Below are positions 23,575-34,300 of a stretch of DNA of 64,000 bases, piece by piece. The stretch is from NCBI GenBank assembly GCA_012932295.1, contig JAAONU010000001.1, positions 51,743,134 through 51,807,133 on the forward strand, in the 5' to 3' direction. The notes beneath the pieces are model-generated. The model was not told where the DNA came from and searched no databases. It saw only the letters and a program-made list of their open reading frames with translations. Position 1 is the first letter of the stretch. Every line of letters begins with the position of its first letter. This DNA comes from Cyclina sinensis (taxonomy: Eukaryota; Mollusca; Bivalvia; Venerida; Veneridae). A program made the position numbers and the translations under genes.

Positions 23575-26276
23575 CTCCCAACCAGTCACACCCCCCCCCC
23601 TTTTTTTTTTTTTTTAAATTTTAATACATAGGTACTTGACTCCCCATCCACCCTCAACCCCAGCAGGCTCTTGTTTACCTTTTTAGTTATTCTAACAGAG
23701 TACCCAAGGGCGACACAAGTGTTCCACTGAACACCCATCTAGTTTTGGTCATTAGGTCAAAGGCCAAGGTCACATTAACCTTTAAAAGCAAAACTGTTTC
23801 CGATCAGTAACTAAAGAATCCTTGGGCCTAGGTTCCTCAGACTTGGTATGAATATTAGTAATGAGCAGTAGATGACTCCTATAGATTTTCAGATCACTTG
23901 GTCAAAAGTCAAGGTCACAGTGACCTTGAAAAGCAAAACGGTTTTGGATCAATAACTATAGAATGCTTGGGCCCAGTCTCCCAAAAACTTCATAAGCAGG
24001 TTGATCATGGCCAGTAGATGATCTGTATAATTTTCCTATCATTAGGTCAAAGTGACCTTAAAGCGAAACCTTTTCAGATAAATATCTAGAGAATATTTGG
24101 GCCCAAGTGCCTCAAACTTAGTTTGTAGGTTGATCATGACTAGTAGATGTCCCCTATAGTTTTTCTGTTCATTATGTCAAAGTCCAAGGTCACAGTGACT
24201 TTGAAAAGAAAAACCTTTTCTGATAAATAGCTAGAGAATCCTTGGACCAAGGTTCCTCAAACTTAGTGTGTAGGTTGGCCATGGCCAGTAGATGACCCTA
24301 CAGTTTTTCAGGTCATTAGGTCAAAGTTCACAGTGATCTTATAAGCAAAATGGTTTCTGATCAATTACTAGACAGTGCTTTGGCCAAACTCCCCAAAACT
24401 TCAAAGGCACATTGGTCATGGTCAGTAGATGACCCATATAGTTATTTAGATCATTGGGTCAAAGGCCAATGTCACAGTGACCTTGAAAAGCAAAAGTTTT
24501 TCTGATAAGTATCTAGAAATTCCTTGGGCACAAGTTCCTCAAACATGCATTGTAGGTTGGTCATGTGCAGTAGATGACCCATATTGGCTTTCAGATTACT
24601 AGGTCAAAGGTCAAGGTCACAGTGACCTTGAAGAGCAGAACAGTTTCTGATCAATAACTATTGAACGTTTGGGTTCAGGCTGCCTAAAACTTCATAGGCA
24701 GGTTGGTCATGGCCAGTAATGACCCGTATAGTTTTTAGGGTGACTATGTCAAAGGTGTAGGTCATATTGATCATTAACTGAAAAATGTTTTTCGATGAAT
24801 AACTAGAGAATGCTTGGGCCTAGGGTCCTTAAACTTGCAATGCAGGTTCGTAATGACTAGTAGATGACTCATACTGATTTTGGGGTCATTTGGTCAAAGT
24901 TCAAGATCAGACTGACCATTAAGAGAAAAATCAATCTATAACTAGAGAACCTGTGGGTATTGGCCCCTCAGACTTGCTATGTAGGTTCGTCTGTTCAGGA
25001 GATGACCCATATTGTCTTTGAAGTTACTAGGTAAAAGGTCAAGGTCATGGTGGCCGTAAACCATAAAGAGGAAATGGATTCTGATTGGTTACTACGGAAC
25101 TTTTGGGCCTTGATGCTTTCTACCTACCCACCCTCCCACCTACCTGTGGCAGTTCCTATACTCTTACATGTTCTCCAGCAATTGAACTTCATACATTTTA
25201 TAAACAAAATGTCTTTGACATAATATACAGTTCCTCTTATCATCTACTTTCCATGGCCAATAGCTTTTGATACCAGAAGCCCCTGGCATCTTCCACTTAA
25301 TGTACTGACACAAGTCCCTGTCCTTCTACATTCCTGTACTTCTGTGGCTGCCTCTAGTGGTAAGGTGCTAGGGGGCATGTATTGTTTACAAACATCTCTT
25401 GTTCATATGTTGATTCCGCGTACTACTAGGCAAATAACCAAGAAATTATTTACCAAGCTCTAGATAGTCTTCGTACTTCAATATGAAAACTTGTTTCCTT
25501 TTCAGCAACCAAATCGTGTAACTAAAAATGGTGATTTTGTGGTAACATCAGAGAAGACTCGTAAACAGATTTTAAACCAAGCTGACTGCTTGGACAAAAT
25601 AAGAAACATGATCTTCCAAGCATCTGTTTTGCCAAAAGAACTTACTCCAGAACAAAAAGCACTAATTAAGAAAAGGTATGAAAACAGATATTCAGTGGAA
25701 TGATTTTTTAGGTACAGTGTACTAGTTTGTTTTGAAAAAGGTGAGGTTCTTTACTAGGCAACTGATTGTGCCTTTATAACTGATTGGAGACTGATAAGCC
25801 TGCTTCTTTGATGCAGTCTTGTGAATCTGCACTGTTAGCTTTTTGTAAGTTTTCATTTAGGATCAATGTAAATGTTAAATAGGTCAGTCAGGACTGAAAA
25901 AATATTCAAATCTGTATTGGAAATTATGCAAGGTCAGATTAACCACAGTAATATGATCTAGAATAATGGGTCTATGCCCTAGTTTATATTACCAGACATC
26001 CAAATCAGAAATGTATAAATCTAAAAGAGCAGAATAAATACTTATTAGTCACATAAGTCAGATCAGAATGATCAAAAAGTACTGGTTTCATGAATATGCA
26101 TGGTTATTGAGTATTTGAATAAACTTGTCACATTAATATAGTTCAAACTAGCTTTGTTCTTCAGTTTACCTGTAGCATGTTCTGTGTTTTTCAGACAAGA
26201 GGCTGCAGACAAACGAAGAATTGAAGAAAAAAGAAGACGATCATTATTAAAACAAGCTAGACAAAGTGTAGCATAA
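14142..26276 (+). CDS. MRPL58: Mitoribosomal peptidyl-tRNA hydrolase ICT1 / mL62
   Basis: Six exons join in frame: 14142-14285, 19007-19067, 20880-20939, 22135-22217, 25506-25675 and 26195-26276, giving 199 residues (human about 206). Exon 1 starts MFSCACRTLLRSQTAL, a plausible mitochondrial presequence, then YKSKISLDNLYRN as in ICT1. Exons 2-3 give GVIPLNQLEIQCSQSSGPGG, with the catalytic GGQ loop at residues 82-84, then HVNKVNTKVEMRF. Exon 5 gives QADCLDKIRNMI, and exon 6 the basic tail DKRRIEEKRRRSLLKQARQS, which in this family threads into an empty mRNA channel. It hydrolyses peptidyl-tRNA on stalled mitochondrial ribosomes and is a stable large-subunit protein. The short second exon (61 bp) was placed by phase and homology. 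Introns 1 and 4 are large and packed with repeats. Confidence 0.93.
14377..15503. mobile_element. Non-autonomous DNA transposon with CMGGGCTCATCC termini and 5-bp TSD
   Basis: The left end is CCGGGCTCATCCTG and the right end, reverse-complemented, is CAGGGCTCATCCTT. Both ends are directly flanked by ATACT (14372-14376 and 15504-15508). No transposase frame is visible. It lies in MRPL58 intron 1. The interior at about 14900-15260 looks like a LINE 3' end. Confidence 0.65.
14901..15265 (+). mobile_element. LINE 3'-end remnant inside the 14377-15503 element
   Basis: An open frame ends KELKIYLFKLFYS, the usual last residues of many LINE ORF2 proteins. It is followed by a short 3' UTR with GCGCTATACAAATGTATTTG, a common LINE 3' terminal motif, and a short repeated tail. 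No other LINE coding sequence is present. Confidence 0.45.
16149..17158. mobile_element. MITE-like element with iterated subterminal repeats and 10-bp TSD
   Basis: Both ends are built from about five divergent copies of a 15-16 bp word, AAGTCAAATCGGCCCC. Copies are in one orientation at 16153-16250 and inverted at 17030-17155. The element is flanked by the 10-bp direct repeat GTGGATTTGA (16139-16148 and 17159-17168). The 0.8-kb interior is AT-rich with no coding frame. The TSD length fits MULE-type transposition, but the family is not assigned. It lies in MRPL58 intron 1. Confidence 0.75.
17217..17520 (+). repeat. Direct segmental duplication, copy 1 (MRPL58 intron 1)
   Basis: Matches 20379-20690 over about 300 bp with few differences, for example shared GCAAGCCACTTTGAGAATTC and TTTGTGGTCACATAGGATGC. 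The second copy is on the other side of MRPL58 exon 2. Confidence 0.85.
17671..17778 (-). repeat. Dispersed repeat, copy 2 of 3
   Basis: Shares TGGATAACATTGCTTAGCTA and GCTAAAGAGCTAGC with the copies at 168-250 and 18375-18492. It ends where the CAGGG element at 17779 begins. Confidence 0.55.
17779..18146. mobile_element. Short CAGGGCTC-ended element, hAT-like
   Basis: The left end is CAGGGCTCCAACTTAA and the right end, reverse-complemented, is CAGGGCTCGAAATTAAC. A further CAGGGCTCT start occurs inside at about 18048, so it may be composite. The flanks (GCTAG / GCTAC) match at four of five bases, so the TSD is uncertain. Confidence 0.5.
18375..18492 (-). repeat. Dispersed repeat, copy 3 of 3
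   Basis: Same family as 17671-17778, in the same orientation. The reverse complement contains GGGCTAGCTCTTTAGCAACA, as at 174. Confidence 0.55.
20270..20400 (+). repeat. Short tandem array (unit about 38 bp)
   Basis: Four to five imperfect repeats of a GGGGAATTGTC-containing unit with AAAAAGACAAGAG spacers. The array leads into the second duplication copy. Inverted relatives (GGACAATTCTCCTCTTGTAT) occur at 19115-19190. Confidence 0.6.
20379..20690 (+). repeat. Direct segmental duplication, copy 2 (MRPL58 intron 2)
   Basis: Partner of 17217-17520. The two copies flank exon 2 (19007-19067) about 3.2 kb apart in the same orientation. Confidence 0.85.
21200..21367 (-). mobile_element. tRNA-derived SINE
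   Basis: The minus strand begins with a tRNA-like head: GGGGAGCGGTGGCCTGGTGG, then an A box with TTAAGGTGTC and a B box GGGTTCGAGCCC. The body carries GGTTGGTTCCAGGAAGTGGA and ends AATAAGCTTC. The body is shared with the SINE at 51900-52120. It lies in MRPL58 intron 3. Confidence 0.8.
22462..23738. mobile_element. Element inserted in the tandem array, 8-bp TSD
   Basis: Starts TGTGTCGCCCTTTCGAAG and carries the inverse AAGGGCGACACA at 23707-23718, then a small hairpin GTGTTC/GAACAC and CCAT. The copies of CTAGTTTT at 22454-22461 and 23739-23746 restore a normal array unit when the insert is removed. Inside are three 162-bp repeats (from 22536, 22698 and 22860, each starting CTTAAC) and a C-rich tandem array. 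No protein-coding frame. Confidence 0.7.
23160..23660 (+). repeat. C-homopolymer-rich tandem repeat
   Basis: About four units of roughly 120 bp, each with AACCAGTC, a long C run, GGGCCCAATTT, a T run and TTTAAAACATA..ACTTTA. C runs reach about 38 bases near 23535-23572. The length of these runs in the assembly may not be reliable. Confidence 0.75.
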
Positions 26277-26284
26277 TTGTATTA

Positions 26285-26290
26285 AATAAA
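26285..26290 (+). terminator. Polyadenylation signal for MRPL58
   Basis: AATAAA, nine bases after the stop codon, followed by T-rich sequence. Confidence 0.5.
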
Positions 26291-27150
26291 ATTTATTAGT
26301 TTCCTTTGTTACACTTTGTTTTTTTTTTCTACAAACCTCCTCAAGATTTTAAAAGGGACCAAAGAAAAAAGCTACTGTAAAAGTGTCCATCATTGGCTAA
26401 CTTAACTTCTAACTACCTCTTTACTTCACATTGAGTTAGAAATATCATTCACACTGACAATTCCTTTAAATCTTATTTTGAAATAGAGAAAAAAAACATC
26501 CCTGAAGTTGATAATCATGATTCCTAACCCAGAAATTACATGAAATGGTGTTAAATTCTCTCTGAACAGTATGAAGTACATACGATGAATAAAGTTTCAA
26601 TGAATAAGGTGTAAAAATTTTTAAAAACTAACTGTAACAGTTACCTCTGAATTGGGTAATAGACAATTCAACATCAGTTCTAAACACAATGGCTGATGGT
26701 ATATTATTTAAGGATGTATTTCATTCATTGCATCTGAAAACTAGATGTTTTTGTAAAACAAAGGCATCTCTCCCCCAGCACATCATTGAAACAGGGGTAC
26801 AGAAGAGATGACATTGGCTAGCAGGAGGAAGAGAATTGTCAACTGGAGAATAGGAATGAGTGTGTTGGAAAAAGGCCATGAAGTAACAAGGAGTGCTATT
26901 GTTGCAGAAAAAGAGATATAACAAAACCTGTATAGAAAAGCCTATATAATAGAAAACTGTGCACAGAGTTATTTTCCAAAACACTTTTCTTTGCAGGAGA
27001 AAACAGCAATAACAAGGCAGGAACATGGCCAAATCTTGTAATATTGGTGATCATCCTATTTGTTTCGAAGCCTTTAGGCCAAAATGTGCTCCAGTTTTAA
27101 GCACAAAAAAATATTTTTACAAGTCCAGGCCACTCAAAAAGTATGCACAT
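26291..27150. other. Intergenic, no supported gene
   Basis: Only a 103-codon frame (minus, 26721-27032) without any recognised motif. Nothing else was seen. Confidence 0.35.
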
Positions 27151-27159
27151 AATTAATTG

Positions 27160-28020
27160 AAAGGAATTTCAAATTTAAGTGTAACCTTGACCTTTGTCCT
27201 AGTGACCTCAGTGGAGAAAATATAATAAAGTATCATATGAAGTTTGAAGGTTTCAGGTCAAAAGGTACTCCAATGGAAACAAAGTGTGACAGATGAACAA
27301 CTGACACTGCAAAAACAGAGTTCAACAGTCTGGCTGAAATGGCACTCGAGATATTGATCAGAGAATTTTTTTATGTTTTAGTCAATGTGACCTTGGCCTT
27401 TGACTACAGACCCTCAAAACAATAGGCTTCTGTATATCAATCATTTTATAAAGTTTGAAGACACTAGGTCAAATAGAACTCTAACTTATTGACCATAAAC
27501 CAAATAGAACTGAAGTTGAGGGGAAACCATTTTCAAGTAAAAGATCACTGTGACCGTGACATTTGACTGGCTGACCCCAAAATTAATAGGCTTCTTCTTC
27601 TCATTAAGGACATTCATAATATGAAGTTTCTAGACTCTGCGAAATGGCACTACACTTACTGAGCGGAAACCAGTTTTTACATATAAGGTCACTGTGACCT
27701 TGACCGTCTGTCCCCAAAATAATAGGCTTCTGTCACTCAATAAGGACAGTCATCCAATGAAGTTTGAAGACACTAGGTCAAATAAAACTAGTTGTAGAGC
27801 AGAAACAATTTTCACATTTAAGGTCACTGTGACCTTGACCTTTGACCTACATACCCCAAAAACAATAGGCTTCTGTAACTCAATAAGGGCAATTGCCCTA
27901 TGAAGTTTTAAGACTCTAGGTCAAAAGGTACTCTAATTATCGACTGGAAACGAAGTGTGATAGAGGGACTGACGGACAGGGCAAAAACAATATGTCTCCC
28001 CCAGAGGGTGGAGAGAAAAA
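27160..28020 (-). repeat. Tandem array of GGTCA-rich units, opposite orientation
   Basis: About six units with GTGACCTTGACCTTTGACCT, CCCCAAAAACAATAGGCTTC and AAGTTTGAAGACACTAGGTC. Perfect GGTCACTGTGACC palindromes are at 27687-27699 and 27822-27834. The end near 27960-28010 has GACTGACGGACAGGGC and CCCCCAGAGGGTGGAG, similar to the right end of the 39624-40200 element, so this is probably a larger relative of it. Confidence 0.7.
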
Positions 28021-28139
28021 AATATCCAACATGCTGAAAAAGGTTCACCAGTTAACTTCATAAAGAGGTAACTTGGCATAATAGTATTTCATGCTGTTTG
28101 AAATATCCATATTGCTGAAGAAGCTGGCCATAGTTTTAG

Positions 28140-29700
28140 CAGCTGCAAGTGTGATTCAAATCCGTAAATAAATGACAAAGTTATGACAATTTATGGTAAG
28201 CAAAATTCAGTAATTTGACCTTAAAGGTCAAGGTCACACCTGAATTATTCAAAGTGTCAGTTTTGTCATAAGTGTTGCTTTGTCCAAGATTGAATCAAAT
28301 CCATAAATAAATGACAAAGTTATGGCAATTTAAGCAGATTTAATAAACTGACCTGGACAGGCAACATCATTTCAAGGTTAAGGTCAAACTTGAATAATTC
28401 AAGTTTTGTCATAAGTGTTGTTTTGTTTAAATAAATGCAAAGTTACAACAATACAAGCAAAATTCAATAATTTACTTTGAAGGTCAAGGTCATTTTAACG
28501 TCAAGGTCATACTTGAATTATTCAATGTGTCGGTTTTGTCTTAAGTGTTTTGTTTTTTTTGTCCAAGTATGAATCAAATTCAAAAACTTGACCTTTACAG
28601 TCAAGGTCATTTTAACGCAAAGGTCATACTTGAATAACTCAACGTGTCAGTTTTGTCATAAGTGCTGTTTTTTTTCTAGGTATGAATCAAGTCCGTAAAT
28701 AAATGACTGAAGTTGTGACAGTTTAAGGTATACAGTCCATAATGCTGCGTCTCCATGCAGAGTACTCATTTCCATGTGTAGGATTGAGACATTTTCACTG
28801 AAAGACATGGATTCAAACCTCACTTGAGACAAATTTTGTCATTTGTTTTCTGGCTTTTTGCTTTTATTCTGGTTTTGAAATGTTAGTTTTTGTTGGAAAA
28901 AAATAATTTACTTCATTTTGCATGTATTTCAACCATTAATCATTCAAAACGAATGAAAATTGGGTATCAGTGATTTCAGTTATTAATTTTTTCAAAACTA
29001 CATGGTAAATCTATTTCATAATGTGCCAGAGTGTTCAGAATAAAGTATTTATAAAATTAATAATAGCTAATTTGAAGCCCCTAAGATATATCTTTGTTTA
29101 CATAGATATCATTCCCACATCATGAAATGGGTGGGGGAAATAAGTACCATGTTTGTAATTGCATTTCCTTAGGTCACATTACTGGCTGTGTTTTCTACAT
29201 GTTTTTGTTCACACTCATTAAAACTTAATACTGTTAATAACAACATATGACATTACCTATGTTTTAATGATCAGATTTCCTCTTCCTCTAGGCCCATTTA
29301 ATTTTGTGAAGTTTTGAAGTTAATGCTTGTATTTTGAAAAGCTCATGGTGAAAGTGTCTTATATTGTCTATAGTTTGTCATAACATATCATAACTTTTTA
29401 AAAAGTTAATTTCAATGAGGGCTGAAAAAGGTTTATTAGGGATGGTAAACCTTAAGCAAATTTCAATAATTTGACCTTGATGGTCAAGGTCATACTTGAA
29501 TATTCAATATGTCAGTTCTGTCAGAAGTATTGTTTTGTCCAAGTATGAATCAAATTCAGCTATTAATGAAATTATGGCCAGTTTAAGCAAAATTCAATAA
29601 TTTGACCTTGAAAGTGGTCATTTACGAGGCAAGGTCAAGCTAATCTTGCTCTTCTTGAAGGTCTTGTCCAAATGGTTGTTGTGTCCAGGTATGAAGACAA
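28140..29700 (+). repeat. Diverged tandem repeats with TTGACCTTxAAGGTCAAGGTC units
   Basis: At least four units at 28140-28750 (GTCAGTTTTGTCATAAGTG, then GAATCAAATCCATAAATAAA, then AATTTGACCTTGAAGGTCAAG) and two more at 29440-29700. Unit lengths vary from about 125 to 140 bp. The piece between (28750-29430) shows no gene. Confidence 0.65.
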
Positions 29701-31350
29701 TCCATTAAGCAATAAAGTATTTATGATCAATACAGTTTTCAGATGACAACCGCAATGACACCATGACTTTAGCAACAGCTTATTTTCTTCAAAACAGTCA
29801 TGCTAAAACAGACATAACTTTGTGAAAGATCTTGGTAGTAAAGTTCTATAAAGTTAATGAATTCCAGTCAGTGGTTGCTGAGAAATAGTCCATACAAACT
29901 TGATAGCTGAAAAAGGCCTGAAAGGGGCATAACTTTGAAAAATCATTAAGCAAACATGCTGCTAATATGCACAGCTCCTCTTAGTAGTAAAGCTTGCTAT
30001 GAAGTTCCGATAAATGTTGAGAAATAGTCCAGACAAAATTTCGGGATGGACAAACCTTCAAACGAAGAGGCAACAGTTTCCTAGTTAAGAAAGATATATA
30101 ATGGCTCAATACAAATCTAGGCAACTGGCAATTTTTTAACCAAAGAATAGACAAGAAAAACAGATCTATTCAATTTATTGTATTTCACTTATCAGTTTTA
30201 CAGAATTAATCACAAAGATTATCGACAGAAAGAAGGTTTACAGAGGATAGCTTTAGTTTAGAAGTAAAAGCACTGGAAATAGCAGATATACAGCGCAACA
30301 CAAATACATATATATATACACACAACCATCAATAGAATAAGAAATTTGTCAACAAAAAACCTTTAGATGCTTGCTTCAGTGGAGACATACTAAAATCGTT
30401 TTTGTACTTGGTACAGTGTGAACTCGACTGTCACTCATAGCAATTCTTGTGTCAAATACAATGCAGACAACAAAAAGAGACTTCATATGTAAATAATTCA
30501 AGGGTTGAATGAAAGAAACTGCTATCTGCTTATTTATTTTATAACATATAGGTATAGTATCTTACACTCGAAAAAAAGCACTAATTACATGTAATAAAAC
30601 AAATAAAACTTGCATCAAACACATACAGACCACTGTTCATACTCTTTAACATCAATAAATTAAAAAACTGTTAAACCAAATACACTGCAGTCCCAAGTAC
30701 ATTTATATATCACACTATAGCAATCAAAACAAAAAACATTCTTAAATCTGAACACATGATCACTGGTGGTGTTTGGTCCTTGACACAAAATATATTGATA
30801 AACATAGAAAATCAGACATTCTCCAAGCAGTACATGTACACTTAAGAAAATGAAATCATTTGCTACTCAATATTTTTTGCTGTTTTCAATGAGAAATTAA
30901 GACAATATTTTTTTTCTCTTACCTTTTCTAAAATCCAAGCTGAGCAAAATTAGCATATATAATAAATTCAAGTGGAATTAAATTCAGAAGACTGACATTC
31001 AAGAAAATTTTAAGACCAGAGTAAATTATCCACATGCTAATTAAACCTGACCTTCTATCCAAGACAAAGCTATAGACTATTAATAGACAACTTTAAATCT
31101 GTGTTACAGTAAATCATGTGGGTATTCATTTTCTGGTAAACAAAAATAATGTATTAGAGTGAACCTGTACTTATCTGTTGTTTTCACTTGTAGAGTAGTT
31201 TTAACACATGGAAAAGCACATATACATATGGTAACAAACTGTACAATCATTGTTTCTTTGAAGTCGTGCACATGATTTAATAGTCTTGTGATCACTTTTA
31301 TCTGAAAGTTCAACAGAACCCACAGTTCTGCAGTGCTGAGGTATATGGTG
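29701..31350. other. Intergenic sequence and presumed CDK1 3' UTR
   Basis: 29880-30060 has AACTTTG/AGAAATAGTCCA words typical of a decayed repeat. From about 30174 to 31350 the sequence is AT-rich and is the likely 3' UTR of CDK1 on the minus strand. Confidence 0.35.
30174..30179 (-). terminator. Candidate polyadenylation signal for CDK1
   Basis: AATAAA on the minus strand, about 1.17 kb after the stop. Nearer candidates exist around 30530, so the one used is uncertain. Confidence 0.3.
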
Positions 31351-34300
31351 TTATGACCTGGCTGGCAGTGCAGATTTGTCGAGGTTGGCAAAGTATGGGT
31401 GATTCAAGGCTTCTCTGGCTGACAATCTCAAGGCTGGATCATATATCAACATTTGCTGAAATATATGAGTATCAATAATTATATACTGGCATTCAAATTT
31501 GTGTTGTGTAATTAAAGGGAATACTCTGTTATTTTAAAAGGCTCACCACACTCCTTTTTTGCATCTTAATCTTTGTCCTGTGTGTCATGTTGCTACAAAT
31601 GTACAGGGGTTCCATTTGACCCGAGACCTCGGGTTTTGACTCGGGAGATTTAAAAATGACTCGAAAATGACTTGGCCAAATTTTAATCCATGCGTCATCG
31701 TGACCCCAGGCAATATGCAGCTGTGCATCAATCAATAACTCTCAAAATAATGTAAACTCGCCTATATGTGTGCCAGACCAATCAGAACACTCGGAGTCGG
31801 TGATTTTCCAATAACTTCATGCTTGTTTCAACCCAGTTAATCCCCTAATTAGAGTTTGATTGCTGTGTAAACACTATTGGACTGTTCACAAGTGGCGGCA
31901 TTATAAGGGGAATACACAACAGATTAAACAACTTCCAAATTAGAGTATATCAAACTGATAATAATATGGGTCGATTCCCGTGTATCTCCATATTTTTTTC
32001 TCTCAAAAATCACTGATTTTCTTTCTGCTGTAAAAAATTGCCATGCAAAGATACTTCAAGTATCTTTGGTTACTATATTATTTCTGATGTATATGAATGA
32101 ATAATATCATTTTTATTACTTAGATTTAAGTTATTTATGAAATACAGGTCGATTCTGGTGTATCTCGATCCAATCTCTATTTTGAAAATAACCGCTTTTC
32201 TTTCCACTGTAAAAACTTACCAAACAGGAAAACTTAAAATTTTTTGGTAAATATATTATTTCTGATGTATATAATAGGAGTGAATAATAACTTTTGTATG
32301 GCTAAAATTCAATATATTTATGAAATACAGCTCTATTCCGGTGTATATCCATATGCGAAAATTTTCCGCAACTCACCAATTTTCAGTCACCTACAAAAAC
32401 TTTCCACTCAAAGATACTTCAAATTCCTCCGGTAAATATATCAATTCTGATGTAAGTTAATGATTAATATCAGTTGTATTACTTAAAATCAGGTTATTTA
32501 TAAAATACAGCTTGATTTCAGTGTATATCCATATGTGGAAATTGTCCACAACTCGGGTACTTCAAAATCATTTTGTTAATACGCTAATTATATTATATAT
32601 TAATGAATAATGATGTATATCTTTCATAAATTTGGCTTATTTGGTGTATGAATCTACATGTATAATTTTGTGGTTTGTGTTTCTGACATTGTAAAGAGAT
32701 GGATTGCTTGTTTGTTCATAAGTATCTTTGTATTTGCTATTTTAAGCAATTTTCTTACTGCATTGGTACTATTGTAACAGTAAATAAACTTGTTAAAGTA
32801 ATGAGCAACATGTTACATTGTGGTTGTTTATCACAAGCTGACTCATATATTTTAGCACTGACTCTTGAAGTTCTGGAAATGACCCTCCAAAATTTTGGGT
32901 AAAGGGTCATTGAGCCTTAAGTTTCAGTCTAGTGGAACCCCTGATGTAGTAAGCGAGCTTTCTAGAACCATTTTTCAACTTGAAAGCTCATCAACTGGAT
33001 GGATCAGTTATGCCGTAATCATGATTTAAATGCCTGACCTTTCATTCTGATAGCAGACCGAACTTATATCTATACAAATTTAATGTCAGTGCAGGCTTCT
33101 CAAATGGCTCCAGAAGAGTTATTTAGGTAGTGGGAGATAGTGTAAGTTACAGATAGCATTCCAGTTAAGTTTAAGAGACACTCTGGATTCATTTAAATGC
33201 TCCTTTTATAGCATTAATACACAGGTCCTTGGTTTAACATTTAATCCAAAAGTCAAATGCAGTGAAGGAGTCGGAGAAACAATTTATGACCTCTGGTCAT
33301 CAAATCTTATGTATTACTTCTAGACCTAAATCTGTCTCTACCTTTTAAATTCAATTCCTGTACTACATAATACTACCTGTAAGAGATCAAGACCCTGGTT
33401 GTCAAGCTGTTTCACACTTGATGCAAGCTGATTGGTCTTCCAGTTAGGAAAGGTAGGTTTATAGTCTGGTAGACTCGACACTCCTGGCCAGGTCTCCTCT
33501 GTGGGTGTGGTCAGTGTTCTGATGAATAAATTTTATGCCAGTCAGCATATACTCATGCAAGCAGCATTGAACAAATAGTCAGTTTCAATCAGGCATTCGG
33601 CAATACAAAAATGTCTTTAGAATTTATGGCAATGCATTACAAGTTCTTCTGATCAAAAGAAAATTCAATGTAATGAGTAATTCATAGTTTTTGCATAGCC
33701 TCTTTTTGTAATTTAATGCATCACTACTCTGAAAATATAAGTAATGCTATGCATTACAGTACATTGCATGTAGTATCGAGTATCAATATAATTCAAGTGG
33801 AGATTACAATGGTTCATTTATATATCATATTAAAACAGAAAATAATTGTAAAATAACAAATTGCATGACACAGAAGGGAAAGAACTGAAGCAACATTTGA
33901 ACCTGAAGCACCTTTTTCTGTGTTGAAATATTTTACAGAATGCTGTAGTCTCAAGTTGGTAATTATAATATCAAAAATCTGTTTTACTTTTTCTTCACAG
34001 TGGTTTCATGGTGAATAAAGAACAGGATGCATTATGGTTTAGAAACAAGTATAATGCTAATTGTAATTTTTGGTATTGTAACTGTAATTCAATGAATAAC
34101 ATTATATATATATTATCTTATATTTATATCAACTTGAAAGAATAGAGGTATAGCAATTTAAATATGTCTGAATTTAACAATGCAGCCATCATTTGATAAT
34201 ATTTTTTATGTCGATCAACACATGTCTGATAAGTGAAGTATTAACTGCTCTTTTCCATAAAGAGTAGAGGGTACAAAATACTACTCCAAACATCGGACAT

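Larger units (their letters stand above)
22290..25090 (+). repeat. Tandem array rich in nuclear-receptor half-sites (unit about 145 bp), interrupted
   Basis: About ten diverged units run through MRPL58 intron 4. Each holds words such as GGTCATGGCCAGTAGATGAC, AGGTCAAAGGTCAAGGTCA and CAGTGACCTTGAAAAGCAAA. Perfect GGTCACAGTGACC palindromes are at 23913-23925 and 24615-24627. The array is split by the insertion at 22462-23738. The left end near 22290 (ATGCCTCCCCTTTCAAAGAT) may be the start of a larger element. Confidence 0.75.

Noticed and set aside
26721..27032. 103-codon open frame on the minus strand
   Set aside because: Cys- and Phe-rich low-information translation with no family match and no gene context.
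28740..28860. B-box-like word GGATTCAAACCTC near a possible tRNA-derived repeat
   Set aside because: Only one box is convincing and no second copy was seen in the window.
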